This document shows positions 42,784 to 53,260 of a stretch of 64,000 nucleotides of DNA, one piece after another (within the stretch, counting starts at the first letter, position 1; each line of letters opens with the position of its first letter). The stretch comes from an uncultured Prolixibacteraceae bacterium (GTDB lineage Bacteria; Bacteroidota; Bacteroidia; Bacteroidales; Prolixibacteraceae): the NCBI GenBank assembly GCA_937915865.1, contig CALGIG010000048.1, forward strand, positions 1 through 64,000, written 5' to 3'. Under the pieces are notes generated by a model. That model was not told where the DNA came from, ran no database searches, and saw nothing but the letters and a program-made list of their open reading frames with translations. The position numbers and the translations under genes are program-made.

Positions 42784-43473
42784 ATGGAAATTATCTACGA
42801 AGACAACCATATTATTGCCATTAACAAAGCTTGTGGCGAGATTGTGCAAAGCGATAAAACGGGAGATGTAACACTTATTGACAAAGTGAAAGAGTACATT
42901 CGTGTGAAATACAATAAACCGGGTGAAGCCTGGCTTGGATCGCCGCATCGACTCGATCGGCCAACAAGTGGTGTTGTTCTTTTTGCGCGTACCAGCAAGG
43001 CGCTAGCCCGCCTGAATGAAATGTTTCAGGATAAAGAGGCGATTAAAAAAACTTACTGGGCAGTTGTTGATGCACTTCCAGAGGAGGAGGAAGGTACTTT
43101 GCATCACTGGTTGATTAAAGATGAGGAAAAGAATAAATCTCATGCTCATAATAAGGAACGAAAAGGAGCCAAAGAGGCTATTTTGCATTACAAACATGTA
43201 GCTTCACTTAATAATTACCACCTTCTCCAAATAGATTTAAAAACCGGACGTCATCATCAGATTCGTGCTCAACTGCATCGGATTGGCCTGCACATAAAAG
43301 GTGATTTGAAATACGGGGCAGCCCGAAGCAATGATGATGGTGGAATCCATTTACATGCCCGTAAAATTGAGTTCATTCATCCGGTAACAAAAATTCCTGT
43401 GAAAATTGTGGCCAAACCACCTAAAGATCCAATTTGGAACGATTTGGTGTTGATTGATTACCTGAGGGAATAA
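42784..43473 (+). CDS. RluA-family pseudouridine synthase
   Basis: This 229-aa protein lacks an S4 domain and starts directly with the catalytic domain: GSPHRLDRPTSGVVLFAR contains the catalytic Asp, and LKTGRHHQIRAQL is the second family motif. It isomerises uridine in rRNA or tRNA. The closest types are RluA-like short proteins; the target is unknown. It lies 77 bp after panB. Confidence 0.92.
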   Translation: MEIIYEDNHIIAINKACGEIVQSDKTGDVTLIDKVKEYIRVKYNKPGEAWLGSPHRLDRPTSGVVLFARTSKALARLNEMFQDKEAIKKTYWAVVDALPEEEEGTLHHWLIKDEEKNKSHAHNKERKGAKEAILHYKHVASLNNYHLLQIDLKTGRHHQIRAQLHRIGLHIKGDLKYGAARSNDDGGIHLHARKIEFIHPVTKIPVKIVAKPPKDPIWNDLVLIDYLRE

Positions 43474-44065
43474 ATGTAATTTTTCTCAAAAACCAGATAG
43501 ATGGATAATCGTAGTTGTAAATTGTTTGATGTCTATGGTTTTATATATTGTTTCTGTTCTTCTTTTAATGATTGCTTTACTGCCTCATCTGATTTATCTT
43601 GTTTCGTGAAGAAATAGCTATGTAATTGACCGAAAGTAAATCCATACAGCGAATAAATGGCTATTCCATGAGTACATACCAAAGTTGAACATTAATCCTA
43701 AAATTTATACAAAAGCATGGCAATATATAGTTGTCATTACCTAAATGGCTGAATATGGCCATGGGGTGGGGGCGTGCCATGTACTATTTCTTCAGAGTTC
43801 GAATAAAGGGCTCCCTCAATTCTTCCATTTTAACTCAGCTTATTGTTTAATTTTTTTCCTTAGAAATTTGCTGTAAGTACGTTTCATCTTCGTATTTTAC
43901 TTGGCTTATAAACTTTCTTTAAGTTTTGAATTAAATATATGATTCAGATTTCCAATTATTTAGGTAGTAAGAAAAACACAAATTAATTCAATCGTAAATT
44001 GGCTTAATAAACTAACGGAAAAATACCTGCGCCTAAAAAGGAAGTCCTAACTTTACCGACCAAAT
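43474..44065. other. Intergenic region without a supported gene
   Basis: This 592-bp A+T-rich stretch contains only a short minus-strand open tail ending at 43533 (reading KQDKSDEAVKQSLKEEQKQY near its end). It may be the remnant of a small membrane protein gene; its upstream part is frame-broken. Nothing else is visible apart from the presumed promoter of the next gene. Confidence 0.4.
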
Positions 44066-47017
44066 ATGAAATTCATGAAACAACTATTAATATTATTCAT
44101 ACTAACACTTGCTATTACAATCAACTGTTTTGCAAAACAAAATCCTGGATTTGCGAAACTAACTAATGATCAATGGGTTGATTCCTTGATGAAAAAGCTT
44201 ACGCTTGATCAAAAAATCGGACAACTTTTCATGATTCAGGCTTATTCGAATTTGAAGTACCAGAAAACCGAAGAATTAGTAAAGCAAATAAAACAATTTC
44301 ATGTCGGTGGTGTCATCTTTATGCAAGGAGGACCGCTAACCCAGGCAAAAATCACTAACCGATTTCAAAAAGCTTCGGAAATTCCTTTGTTAATTGCAAT
44401 AGATGGCGAGACCGGTTTAGGATTCAGGCTCGATTCGACTATGAATTACCCCGTTCAGATGGCTTTGGGAGCAATTTCAGATGATACTTTGATTTACCAG
44501 ATGGGTTATGAAATAGGTAAACAATGCCGTCGACTTGGAATTCACATGAATATGGCTCCTGTTTGTGATATTAATGTGAAACCTACAAATCCAGTAATCA
44601 ACTATCGCTCTTTTGGCGAAGACAGGACAATGGTTGCCCGAAAGTCGTGGTTGTATGCGCAAGGAATGCAAGATGCCGGGATACTTGCTACTGCCAAACA
44701 TTTCCCGGGACATGGAGATACAGAAGCCGATTCGCATCATCGGCTACCTGTAATCCGACAAAGTAAAAGTGAACTGGATTCAGTAGAATTGTTCCCGTTT
44801 TCTTTATTAATAGATAAAGGGATTGGAGCTGTAATGACAGGACATCTTCAGGTTCCGGCATTGGAACCGAACTCAAAAGTTCCGGCATCATTATCTTCAA
44901 AAATTATCAGGAAAAAATTACAAAAAGATTTAGGGTTCAATGGATTGATCATAACCGATGCTATGAATATGGCCGGTGTGGGTAAAGCTTCTTCGGCCTT
45001 GGTTGTAAAGGCTTTAAAAGCAGGTAATGATATGGTTGAAATAGTTCCTAACCTGGCGCAAGCCATTGCTGCCGTAAAGCGTGCCGTAAATGCCGGCGAG
45101 ATAAGTATGGTAGAAATCGACAATAAATGCCGTAAAATCCTAACCGTCAAAAAGTGGTTGAATTTGGACAAACAAAATATTACCGATCTCAAAAACCTTG
45201 GAGAGGATTTAAATCGGAACCAATATGTCCTAACTAAAAGGCTACTTTTTGAAAAAGCACTTACCGTTTTGGAAAACAAGAATAATTTGCTTCCGCTTAA
45301 ACAATTAGACTCCCTTAAAATTGCAAGTTTATCGATTGCATCTGAGGGGGTTACGGCTTTCCAGGAAATGCTGGGCAATTATACGCAAATTGATAATTTT
45401 AACATAAGCAAAACTCCTACAGAAAATGAAATTGAGAAGTTAATCGCTCAGTTAAAACCCTACAACCTGATTCTCGTTGGTATACATGGGATGGGATTAA
45501 GTCCGGGCAGGCGTTATGGAATAAGTGACCAGCAAATAAAACTTGTCGGAAAATTGGCCTTAAAAAATACAATATTTACTTTTTTTGGAAATCCCTATGC
45601 ACTAACAAACTTTTCTACCTTAAAAAATGCTGCTGGTTTAATAATTGCTTATCAGGATGACAAAGAAACAGAAGAACTATCGGCGCAACTAATTTTTGGG
45701 GCTATCGATGCCCAAGGTAAGCTTCCGGTAACAGTTCCAGATTTATATCCTGTACTTTCCGGCATACAGTTTAAAAGCATTCAACGTTTAAAATACACTT
45801 TGCCTGAAGAAGTTGGAATAAACTCGGAATATTTAAATTACCTTATCGATTCAATTGTCGATAAAGGCATATCAGCAAAAGCTTTCCCCGGGTGCCAGCT
45901 CTTTATTGCAAAAGATGGTAAAGTGATTGTTGATAGAAGTATAGGATATTTGACTTATGACAAAAAGCAAGCTGTACAGAATTATGTATTGTACGATTTG
46001 GCATCGGTTACCAAAGTTTCGGCACCACTCCCAGCAGTAATGAAACTGTATGATGAGAAAAAAATAGATATAGATAAACCCTATTCCAATTACCTGGTCG
46101 AATTTAAAAATACGAATAAATCCGGCATTTCTGTTCGTGATGTTTTAACACACCAGGCAAGGCTTCAACCTTTTATACCTTTTTATTTAGAGCCAGGTAC
46201 CAAATCAACTATAAGAAACGGGGTATTCATAAATCATCCCACTGAACAATACTCAATACGAGTATCGAAAAATGTTTATGCGAGAAATGATTTTATCCAA
46301 CAGGTTATTACTGATATTGCAAAATCGCCTCTTCTGCAAAAAAAAGAATATGTTTATTCCGACCTTGGAATGGGATTGCTACGGTTTGTGACCGAAAGGC
46401 TGGTAAACAAAAGCTTTCCCGAATATCTCACTTGCGAATTTTATAAACCATTAGGGGCTGTGAGCACTGGATTTAACCCCTACGAAAAATATCCGGTTGA
46501 ACAAATTGCACCAACCGAAGACGATCAATATTTCAGGAAAGAACAATTACAAGGTTTTGTACACGACGAAATGGCAGCTGTACTTGGAGGAGTTTCGGGA
46601 AATGCCGGACTATTCAGTACTGCAAACGATTTGGGGAAACTGATGCAGATGTATTTGCAATTAGGGTATTATGGCGGGAAACAATACATCTCGCCGGAAA
46701 CAGTAAAAGAATTCACCAAGGTGCAATTTCCGCAAAGCAATAACCATAGGGCACTTGGATTTGATAAACCTTCGCCTGGGATAAAAGGTGAAAAGAATAA
46801 GTTTCCAGCCGCCGATGCTAGTCCAGAAAGTTATGGACACACAGGATACACAGGAACTTTTGTATGGATGGATCCTGAAAATCAACTACAGGTAATTTTC
46901 TTGTCAAATAGGGTCTACCCAAGCCGCAATCATTCAGCAATTTCAGATTTAAGTATTCGTCCATCTATACAACAGGCAGTTTACACTTCGTTAAAAAAAG
47001 GCTTAGACAACTATTAA
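44066..47017 (+). CDS. GH3 beta-N-acetylhexosaminidase fused to a serine beta-lactamase-like domain
   Basis: This 983-aa protein has a signal peptide (about residues 1-23). The GH3 domain carries the NagZ-type catalytic loop KHFPGHGDTEADSHH (211-225) and the nucleophile Asp in LIITDAMNM (298). A C-terminal GH3 domain follows, and then a class C beta-lactamase/penicillin-binding domain from about 590, with SVTK (647-650), YSDLG and HTGYTGT. It probably acts in the periplasm on peptidoglycan fragments, trimming GlcNAc and peptide or ester bonds. This fusion is known in Bacteroidota. Confidence 0.93.
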   Translation: MKFMKQLLILFILTLAITINCFAKQNPGFAKLTNDQWVDSLMKKLTLDQKIGQLFMIQAYSNLKYQKTEELVKQIKQFHVGGVIFMQGGPLTQAKITNRFQKASEIPLLIAIDGETGLGFRLDSTMNYPVQMALGAISDDTLIYQMGYEIGKQCRRLGIHMNMAPVCDINVKPTNPVINYRSFGEDRTMVARKSWLYAQGMQDAGILATAKHFPGHGDTEADSHHRLPVIRQSKSELDSVELFPFSLLIDKGIGAVMTGHLQVPALEPNSKVPASLSSKIIRKKLQKDLGFNGLIITDAMNMAGVGKASSALVVKALKAGNDMVEIVPNLAQAIAAVKRAVNAGEISMVEIDNKCRKILTVKKWLNLDKQNITDLKNLGEDLNRNQYVLTKRLLFEKALTVLENKNNLLPLKQLDSLKIASLSIASEGVTAFQEMLGNYTQIDNFNISKTPTENEIEKLIAQLKPYNLILVGIHGMGLSPGRRYGISDQQIKLVGKLALKNTIFTFFGNPYALTNFSTLKNAAGLIIAYQDDKETEELSAQLIFGAIDAQGKLPVTVPDLYPVLSGIQFKSIQRLKYTLPEEVGINSEYLNYLIDSIVDKGISAKAFPGCQLFIAKDGKVIVDRSIGYLTYDKKQAVQNYVLYDLASVTKVSAPLPAVMKLYDEKKIDIDKPYSNYLVEFKNTNKSGISVRDVLTHQARLQPFIPFYLEPGTKSTIRNGVFINHPTEQYSIRVSKNVYARNDFIQQVITDIAKSPLLQKKEYVYSDLGMGLLRFVTERLVNKSFPEYLTCEFYKPLGAVSTGFNPYEKYPVEQIAPTEDDQYFRKEQLQGFVHDEMAAVLGGVSGNAGLFSTANDLGKLMQMYLQLGYYGGKQYISPETVKEFTKVQFPQSNNHRALGFDKPSPGIKGEKNKFPAADASPESYGHTGYTGTFVWMDPENQLQVIFLSNRVYPSRNHSAISDLSIRPSIQQAVYTSLKKGLDNY

Positions 47018-47257
47018 AAATTGTTAATTATCGGTTAAGCTTTTTTACACTCTTTATCTGCTTAAAAAAAATGAAAAACCTTGTCTGACAACTAAAAACA
47101 GGGGAAACTTAACTAAATTGAAGAAATGATATTCAAATTTATGCTTGTAATATGTCAATAAAACATAGATGTTACCTCATTGTTATTTCTATATTAATTC
47201 TATCTTTAGAGTGTATTTAAAAGTAAAAAGAGTGTACAACCATAAAAACTAAATGTC

Positions 47258-47512
47258 ATGGAAAGAAAAATCACTTTTAACGAGCTACGTCACATCAAAG
47301 ACAGTTTACCTGACGGTTCAATCAGTCAAATTGCGCAGGAGTTTGGGATGGAGGTTGAAACCGTCAGAAATTATTTTGGAGGCGCAAATTACGTGAAAGG
47401 AAAATCAGTTGGATTGCACATTGAACCAGGGCCAGACGGAGGCGTAGTACTTCTTGATGATGCAGCTATTCTGGAAAGAGCTCAGGAACTAATCGCATCT
47501 CATTCAAACTAA
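47258..47512 (+). CDS. Small DNA-binding protein (Bacteroidota family)
   Basis: This 84-aa protein has an HTH-like stretch near residues 13-35 (GSISQIAQEFGMEVETVRNYF) and an acidic, Gly-rich C-terminus (EPGPDGGVVLLDD). It is a short, probably abundant DNA-binding protein; the target is unknown. It stands alone with its own terminator. Confidence 0.75.
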   Translation: MERKITFNELRHIKDSLPDGSISQIAQEFGMEVETVRNYFGGANYVKGKSVGLHIEPGPDGGVVLLDDAAILERAQELIASHSN

Positions 47513-47535
47513 ATTTAATTTTATTATTTAAATAG

Positions 47536-47567
47536 ACTGCCTTATCTTTATAGGGCAGTTTTTTTTT
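47536..47567 (+). terminator. Terminator of the small DNA-binding protein gene
   Basis: ACTGCCTTAT pairs with ATAGGGCAGT (one G-T pair) and is followed by T10. Confidence 0.8.
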
Positions 47568-47593
47568 GTCAAATATTAACCCATCCAACTATC

Positions 47594-48382
47594 ATGAAAA
47601 ACTTTGGAATAACTCTGGCTCTTCTTTTTATTGCGTCGATGTCGTTTGCACAAAAACAACTTTTCAACGGAAAAAACCTGAAAAATTGGGATATACATCT
47701 TGGTGCTCAAATTGTTGGTTTTGAATACCTTGCGAAAAAAGCAACTCCAGCCTCAACATACTGTATTAAGAAACTTGATGGACAAAAAGTAATATATATT
47801 TCAGGCGACATTTTTGCATCGCTGGCTACAAAAGAAGAGTTTGAAAACTATCACCTGCACCTGGAATTTAAATGGGGTGAAAAAGTTTACGGGAAACGCA
47901 ACAGCGGTTTACTTTACCACAGTTTTGGCCCTTTTGGCGCAGCTTTCGGAACCTGGATGGCATGTATTGAACATCAGCTCATGCACGAGAATCTAGGTGA
48001 TACTTATTTGATGGGAAATACATGGTGCCAGGTAAAATCGAAAATGGGAAATTACGGAACCACCTACTTTTATGATCCGAACGGACAACTTTCGACTTTT
48101 AGCGAAGACACCAACGGACGATCTATTAAAAAGAAGGAGGATGCAGAAAAACCTCTTGGAGAATGGAATACAGTAGACCTGTATTGTTTTGGGCAAACTT
48201 CTGTTCATGTTGTAAATGGTAAAGTAGTAATGGTAAATACCAATTGTAGCACCAACGATAACGGTAAAACTGCTCCACTAACCAAAGGGAAAATCCAAAT
48301 ACAATCAGAAGGAGGCGAGTTTTATATCAGGAAGATGGAAATCAATGATATTACTGAAATTCCATCTGATCTGCTGAAATAA
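47594..48382 (+). CDS. Secreted DUF1080 (3-keto-disaccharide hydrolase-like) protein
   Basis: This 262-aa protein has a signal peptide ending near SFAQ and a single DUF1080 jelly-roll domain (LFNGKNLKNWDIHLG start; FHLHLEFKWGEK-like motif; SGLLYHSFG). The family includes hydrolases of 3-keto sugars and non-catalytic carbohydrate-binding proteins. It is probably periplasmic. The sugar is unknown. Confidence 0.85.
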   Translation: MKNFGITLALLFIASMSFAQKQLFNGKNLKNWDIHLGAQIVGFEYLAKKATPASTYCIKKLDGQKVIYISGDIFASLATKEEFENYHLHLEFKWGEKVYGKRNSGLLYHSFGPFGAAFGTWMACIEHQLMHENLGDTYLMGNTWCQVKSKMGNYGTTYFYDPNGQLSTFSEDTNGRSIKKKEDAEKPLGEWNTVDLYCFGQTSVHVVNGKVVMVNTNCSTNDNGKTAPLTKGKIQIQSEGGEFYIRKMEINDITEIPSDLLK

Positions 48383-48403
48383 TTGTCTGGTATTCTTTCG
48401 GAC

Positions 48404-48436
48404 TAACCCTGCATGATTTCCGAAACTTGACAGGGT
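48404..48436 (+). terminator. Terminator after the DUF1080 gene
   Basis: AACCCTG (48404-48410) pairs with CAGGGTT (48430-48436), followed by a T run. The stem is short and the loop long. Confidence 0.55.
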
Positions 48437-48497
48437 TTTTTCTGACAAATCTGAACTTTCCGGAATTTGCGTGTACTATGTGTATAAAATAAATTAC

Positions 48498-51482
48498 ATG
48501 GAACAACGCATAAATAACCTCATTGGGTGGATTATTTTCCTGATTGCATTAATTGTATATACCTTAACTCTTGAACCAAGCCTAAGCCTCTGGGATTGCG
48601 GCGAGTTTCTCACGTCGGCTTACAAACTCGAAATTAACCATTCGCCCGGAGCTCCTCTGTTTATGCTCCTGGGCCGTATTTTTTCATTACTTAGTTTCGG
48701 AAATCCGACAAAAGCTGCGTTCTTCATCAATATGATTTCGGCAATTGCCAGCGCAGCCACTATTCTCTTTTTGTATTGGACAATCGTTTGGCTAATCTCT
48801 AAACTCGAACAGAAACAAGGCAAAACCTTTCCGCTTGCTTTGAAATTCGGGGCAGCAACAGTTGGAGCGTTGTCGTTTGCATTTACCGATTCGTTTTGGT
48901 TTTCGGCAGTCGAAGCCGAAGTATATGCCTTATCGTCGCTTTTTAGTGCTATAGTTTTATGGGCCGCCACTCGTTGGGAAAGAGATGCCGATAATCCATA
49001 TTCTTCTCGTTGGATCATCCTTATTTTCTTCCTGATCGGACTTTCAATAGGAGTGCATTTACTAAATTTACTTGTTATCCCATCAGTCGCGCTTATCGTT
49101 TTTTTCAGAAAATACAAATACTCTGTAAAGGGACTTATTACCACAATTTTGATCAGCGGTTTTGGAATAGTGGTGCTTCTGAAAGTATTTATTCCCGGGA
49201 TTTTAGAACTCTCCAAAAGTCTTGAATTGCTTTTTGTCAATAGTCTGGGCCTGCCTATTCATTCAGGAATTTTGACATATATTGTTTTGCTGGTTGCCGC
49301 AATTGCGTTTGGGTTGGTTTACAGCACTAAAAAGAAACTGCCTGCACTAAATCTGGTTCTGTTATGTATAACATTTATGCTCGTTGGTTATACCTCTTAT
49401 ATCACTACAATTGTACGCGCTTCGGCTAATGTGCCCATTAACCAGGGAAACCCGGATACAACCTTTGGTTTATTGAATTACCTCAACCGTGAACAATACG
49501 GAACACGACCGATTATTTATGGTGAAAATTTTGGGTCGATAGCGACCGGTTATAACGAACGATATACCTGGCTTGTACGAAATGGGAAATATGTTAGCAG
49601 TAAACTAAATCCTGAGGTTGAATACGATAGCAGGACCATCGGATTTTTCCCTCGTATGCATAGCGCCGATCCTGAACATATCGAAGCCTACAAAAAACAG
49701 TTTGGCATGAAAGGAAAGAAGATAACTTTTTCTGATAACGACGGAAATCAAACAGAAACAGTGATCCCAACTTTTCAGGAAAACCTTTCGTTTTTCTTTA
49801 AATATCAACTCGGATTCATGTATGTCCGGTATTTCTTATGGAATTTTGTGGGGCGCCAGAACGACATCCAGGGCACAGGCGACCTGATCAACGGTAATTG
49901 GCAATCAGGAATATCGTTTATTGATAAGGAAGTTACGGGACCGCAAAATAATCTTCCTTCCGAAATGAAATCAAACCGTGGTCGTAATTCGTATTTCTTT
50001 ATGCCCTTTTTGCTGGGAGTTTTGGGACTTGTTTATCATTACAAACGTGATAAAAATAACTTCATGAGCACCGGTTTACTTTTCTTCCTGATGAGTTTTG
50101 CGCTGGTGGTTTACCTCAATGAAGTTCCTAACACACCACGCGAACGTGACTATGTTTATGTTGGATCGTTCTATGTTTTCTGTATCTGGATTGGGATGGG
50201 AGTATTATCCATGTATACATTCCTGAATAGAAAGCTGAATAAAAGAAATGCAATAATTGCATCTGTCACAGTATGTCTGGTAGTCTCTCCGCTCTTATTA
50301 ATTGTTCAAAATTACGACGATCACGACCGCTCTGGAAGATATTCGGCCCGCGACTTAGCCCGAAATTATCTTGAATCGTGTGAGCCCAATACTATCCTAT
50401 TCACTCATGGCGACAACGATACTTATCCACTTTGGTATTGCCAGGAAGTTGAAGGCATTCGTCGCGACGTTCGGGTTGTAGTTATGCCATATCTTTCGGC
50501 TGAATGGTATATAGCTCAGTTGCAACGGAAAGTTTATCAGAATGAACAGCTTAAGATGACTATTCCTTACGAAAAATATCAAACCGGACAGCTCGACTAT
50601 GTATATGTTGTACCAAAAATTGAAGAAGAACAACGGTTGAACGACGTACTTGAATTTGTTGCCAGCGACTCGTCGAAAACGAAACTCACGATTGAAAGCG
50701 GCGAACAATTAAGTTATATACCAGCAAAAAAACTAAGGATTGAAAATCCTGATCAGGAGCCAATTCACATAGAACTTAATAAAAAAGCTATAAATAAAGG
50801 TGATTTGGCATTTTGGGACATTATCTCATCGAATAAAGGGAAACGCCCGATTTGTTTTACAGCATGGTTCGATGCCAAAGAACACGGGCTGAAAAATAAC
50901 CTGATTTATGATGGATTGATCTATTGGCTGAGCGACAAAAAGACCGACTGTACATCAATACTCGATGCCGGGACAATCGATTCAACAAGTTTGTACAACA
51001 AACTCATGAAAAAATGTAACTGGGAAAATCTGGCTAATCCACATATTAACTTCGACTGGCACCATCGGCGTATGTTTGCCAGTATGCAAATCAGAAATGC
51101 TTTCTTTCGTCTTGCTCAAAAATTAACTAATGAAAACCAGCCGGATAAAGCGTTAGAAGTATTGAAAAAGGCCAACGAGACAATGAGTTTAAAAAACTGG
51201 CCGGTTGATTACCATAGCATCCTGTTGGCTGCATTGTATGTCCAAAATTCACAAAAAGAAATGGGTAAAACTAAATTTAAGGAACTAAGCACATCGTTAG
51301 AAGAATGGCTCTTTTATTACTCAGAATTTCCTAAAAACCAGAGAGAATCGATATTGGAAGATGCTGGTTATAAATTATCGCTGTATAATGAGCTTATCAA
51401 ACAAGCAACAGATACACTTGACGAAAAAGAACTTAAAGCCATGAAAAATAAACTTATAGCTTATGCGAATAAATTCTCCTGA
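48498..51482 (+). CDS. DUF2723 membrane protein (GT117 protein O-mannosyltransferase-like)
   Basis: The ATG at 48498 (994 aa) is preferred over 48471, because it directly precedes the conserved MEQRINNLIGWIIF start. The protein has about ten membrane helices in the first half with the conserved LSLWDCGEFLTSAYKLEINHSPGAP near residues 30-55 (acidic catalytic residues), then a soluble periplasmic half. DUF2723 proteins are GT117 glycosyltransferases likely to transfer sugars from a polyprenyl phosphate carrier to proteins or lipids. Confidence 0.9.
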   Translation: MEQRINNLIGWIIFLIALIVYTLTLEPSLSLWDCGEFLTSAYKLEINHSPGAPLFMLLGRIFSLLSFGNPTKAAFFINMISAIASAATILFLYWTIVWLISKLEQKQGKTFPLALKFGAATVGALSFAFTDSFWFSAVEAEVYALSSLFSAIVLWAATRWERDADNPYSSRWIILIFFLIGLSIGVHLLNLLVIPSVALIVFFRKYKYSVKGLITTILISGFGIVVLLKVFIPGILELSKSLELLFVNSLGLPIHSGILTYIVLLVAAIAFGLVYSTKKKLPALNLVLLCITFMLVGYTSYITTIVRASANVPINQGNPDTTFGLLNYLNREQYGTRPIIYGENFGSIATGYNERYTWLVRNGKYVSSKLNPEVEYDSRTIGFFPRMHSADPEHIEAYKKQFGMKGKKITFSDNDGNQTETVIPTFQENLSFFFKYQLGFMYVRYFLWNFVGRQNDIQGTGDLINGNWQSGISFIDKEVTGPQNNLPSEMKSNRGRNSYFFMPFLLGVLGLVYHYKRDKNNFMSTGLLFFLMSFALVVYLNEVPNTPRERDYVYVGSFYVFCIWIGMGVLSMYTFLNRKLNKRNAIIASVTVCLVVSPLLLIVQNYDDHDRSGRYSARDLARNYLESCEPNTILFTHGDNDTYPLWYCQEVEGIRRDVRVVVMPYLSAEWYIAQLQRKVYQNEQLKMTIPYEKYQTGQLDYVYVVPKIEEEQRLNDVLEFVASDSSKTKLTIESGEQLSYIPAKKLRIENPDQEPIHIELNKKAINKGDLAFWDIISSNKGKRPICFTAWFDAKEHGLKNNLIYDGLIYWLSDKKTDCTSILDAGTIDSTSLYNKLMKKCNWENLANPHINFDWHHRRMFASMQIRNAFFRLAQKLTNENQPDKALEVLKKANETMSLKNWPVDYHSILLAALYVQNSQKEMGKTKFKELSTSLEEWLFYYSEFPKNQRESILEDAGYKLSLYNELIKQATDTLDEKELKAMKNKLIAYANKFS

Positions 51483-51500
51483 AACAAAGCTGTAGAAAAT

Positions 51501-51533
51501 AGTGAGCGGGTGACTCAAGGTCACCCGCTCACT
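51501..51533. terminator. Bidirectional terminator
   Basis: A perfect 14-bp stem, AGTGAGCGGGTGAC (51501-51514) / GTCACCCGCTCACT (51520-51533), lies between the DUF2723 gene and the convergent pepD gene. Confidence 0.85.
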
Positions 51534-51549
51534 AAAAAAGGCACATATT

Positions 51550-53016
51550 TTATTTAGTCGGAATATTCTTTAGCGTTTCGATCAGGAAATCCCAGAATTT
51601 ACTTACCGATTCAATATTCACTTTTTCATCAGGAGAGTGCGGGAAGCGAATAGTTGGGCCAAACGAAATCATATCCCAATTTGGATATTTTCCGCCAAGG
51701 ATACCGCATTCCAACCCGGCATGAATGGCTTTAATTTCAGGAATTTGGCCATATTTTGCCTGATAAACCTGTTGCATCGTTTTCAGTATTGGCGATTCCA
51801 TGTTCGGCTTCCAGCCCGGATAACCGCCAGTTAGTGTAACTTTTGCCCCGGCCAGGGTAAATACCGATTCCATACGAGAGCCAAGCTCTGCCTTTGCCGA
51901 ATCGACTGAACTACGCATCAAACAGGCAATGCTGATTGTTTTTGTGGCGTTGTCTGATTTCACAATGGCCAAATTAGTCGATGTTTCAACCAGCCCGATC
52001 ATGCTGTCGCTCATACGGATTACTCCGTTTGGGGCAGCGACAACCGCATGGGTCAGGTTAATCTGAGTTTGCTCATCGATCATGCTGGTAGGTATTTCAG
52101 TTTTCGCCAGTTCAATTTTTAGAGTTGGTTCTGTAACCGAAAGTTCTCGCTTAATAACATTGGTTAAACCGGCAATCAAGCCAACAAGCCTGTCGGCTGT
52201 TGCATACGGGACGGTAATTACGCCAAAAGCTTCGCGGGGGATAGCATTGCGCAAACTGCCACCGTTAATTGAAGCCAACCTGGCTCCGCAAACTTTGCTG
52301 GCTTCTTTCAGTACACGGAAGAAAATTTTGTTGGCATTTCCCCGACCAAGGTTTATGTCCATTCCTGAATGCCCGCCTTTCAAACCGGTTACATTAAGTT
52401 TAAATGCAATTGATTCAGCGGGAACCGCAACCTCAGTAAACGAAAATTCGGCATAAGCGTCTTCACCGCCTGCACAACCAACGTACAACTCGCCTTCATC
52501 TTCCGAATCCATATTGATCAGAATACTACCATTCAGTACACCGGGTTTTAACCCAATAGCACCATCCATTCCTGTTTCCTCTGTAGCAGTAAACAATGCT
52601 TCAATCGGTCCATGAACAATGTTGTTTGATGCAAGAATAGACATTGCTGAAGCTACACCAATGCCATTGTCGGCGCCTAATGTTGTGCCATTGGCTTTAA
52701 CCCATTCGCCATCGATGAAAGCCTCGATCGGATCATTTACAAAATCGTGAACTTTGTCACTATTTTTCTGTGGAACCATATCAAGATGGCCCTGCAAAAT
52801 AACACCTTTACGATTTTCCATTCCGGGTGTAGCCGGTTTACGAATGATTACATTCCCAGACTCATCCTGGATGGTTTCCAATCCAAGACTTATGCCGAAG
52901 TTCACCATAAACTCCCGAATTCGCTCCTCATGATGTGAAGGACGCGGAATCCGCGTCAACTCGTAAAAATTAGCCCAGACCTCGTTGGGCTGTAATTTAA
53001 TGATTTCGTTACCCAT
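51550..53016 (-). CDS. pepD: Aminoacyl-histidine dipeptidase (PepD)
   Basis: From ATG 53016 the protein is 488 aa; an upstream start at 53073 adds 19 residues without similarity. It is a peptidase M20C with the zinc ligands in GHLDMVPQK, LGADNGIGVA, ATEETGMDG, NMDSEDEGE and IHAGLECG. It cleaves Xaa-His dipeptides and other small peptides in the cytosol. It stands alone between terminators. Confidence 0.94.
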   Translation of the reverse strand: MGNEIIKLQPNEVWANFYELTRIPRPSHHEERIREFMVNFGISLGLETIQDESGNVIIRKPATPGMENRKGVILQGHLDMVPQKNSDKVHDFVNDPIEAFIDGEWVKANGTTLGADNGIGVASAMSILASNNIVHGPIEALFTATEETGMDGAIGLKPGVLNGSILINMDSEDEGELYVGCAGGEDAYAEFSFTEVAVPAESIAFKLNVTGLKGGHSGMDINLGRGNANKIFFRVLKEASKVCGARLASINGGSLRNAIPREAFGVITVPYATADRLVGLIAGLTNVIKRELSVTEPTLKIELAKTEIPTSMIDEQTQINLTHAVVAAPNGVIRMSDSMIGLVETSTNLAIVKSDNATKTISIACLMRSSVDSAKAELGSRMESVFTLAGAKVTLTGGYPGWKPNMESPILKTMQQVYQAKYGQIPEIKAIHAGLECGILGGKYPNWDMISFGPTIRFPHSPDEKVNIESVSKFWDFLIETLKNIPTK

Positions 53017-53200
53017 ATATTTGTTTTTAAAAAGAAATTCTGATGAAATGAGCATGATTTCTGAAAACACCAATCAAAATGGATATTTCCCAATCATGCG
53101 AATTCCATACGGCAATTAAAAAATTAAAAATTTACGTATGAAAATTAAGTTTCTAAAGGTACAATTTAAACCGCTAGTTGTTTATGCAATTGAGCAATAA

Positions 53201-53234
53201 AAAACCTGCAATCATTTAAACGAATGCAGGTTTT
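53201..53234 (-). terminator. Terminator of the MFS transporter gene
   Basis: AAAACCTGCA (53201-53210) / TGCAGGTTTT (53225-53234) forms a 10-bp stem and lies just past the stop codon of the minus-strand gene. Confidence 0.8.
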
Positions 53235-53260
53235 CGATAGTCACATTTCAACGATTTTTG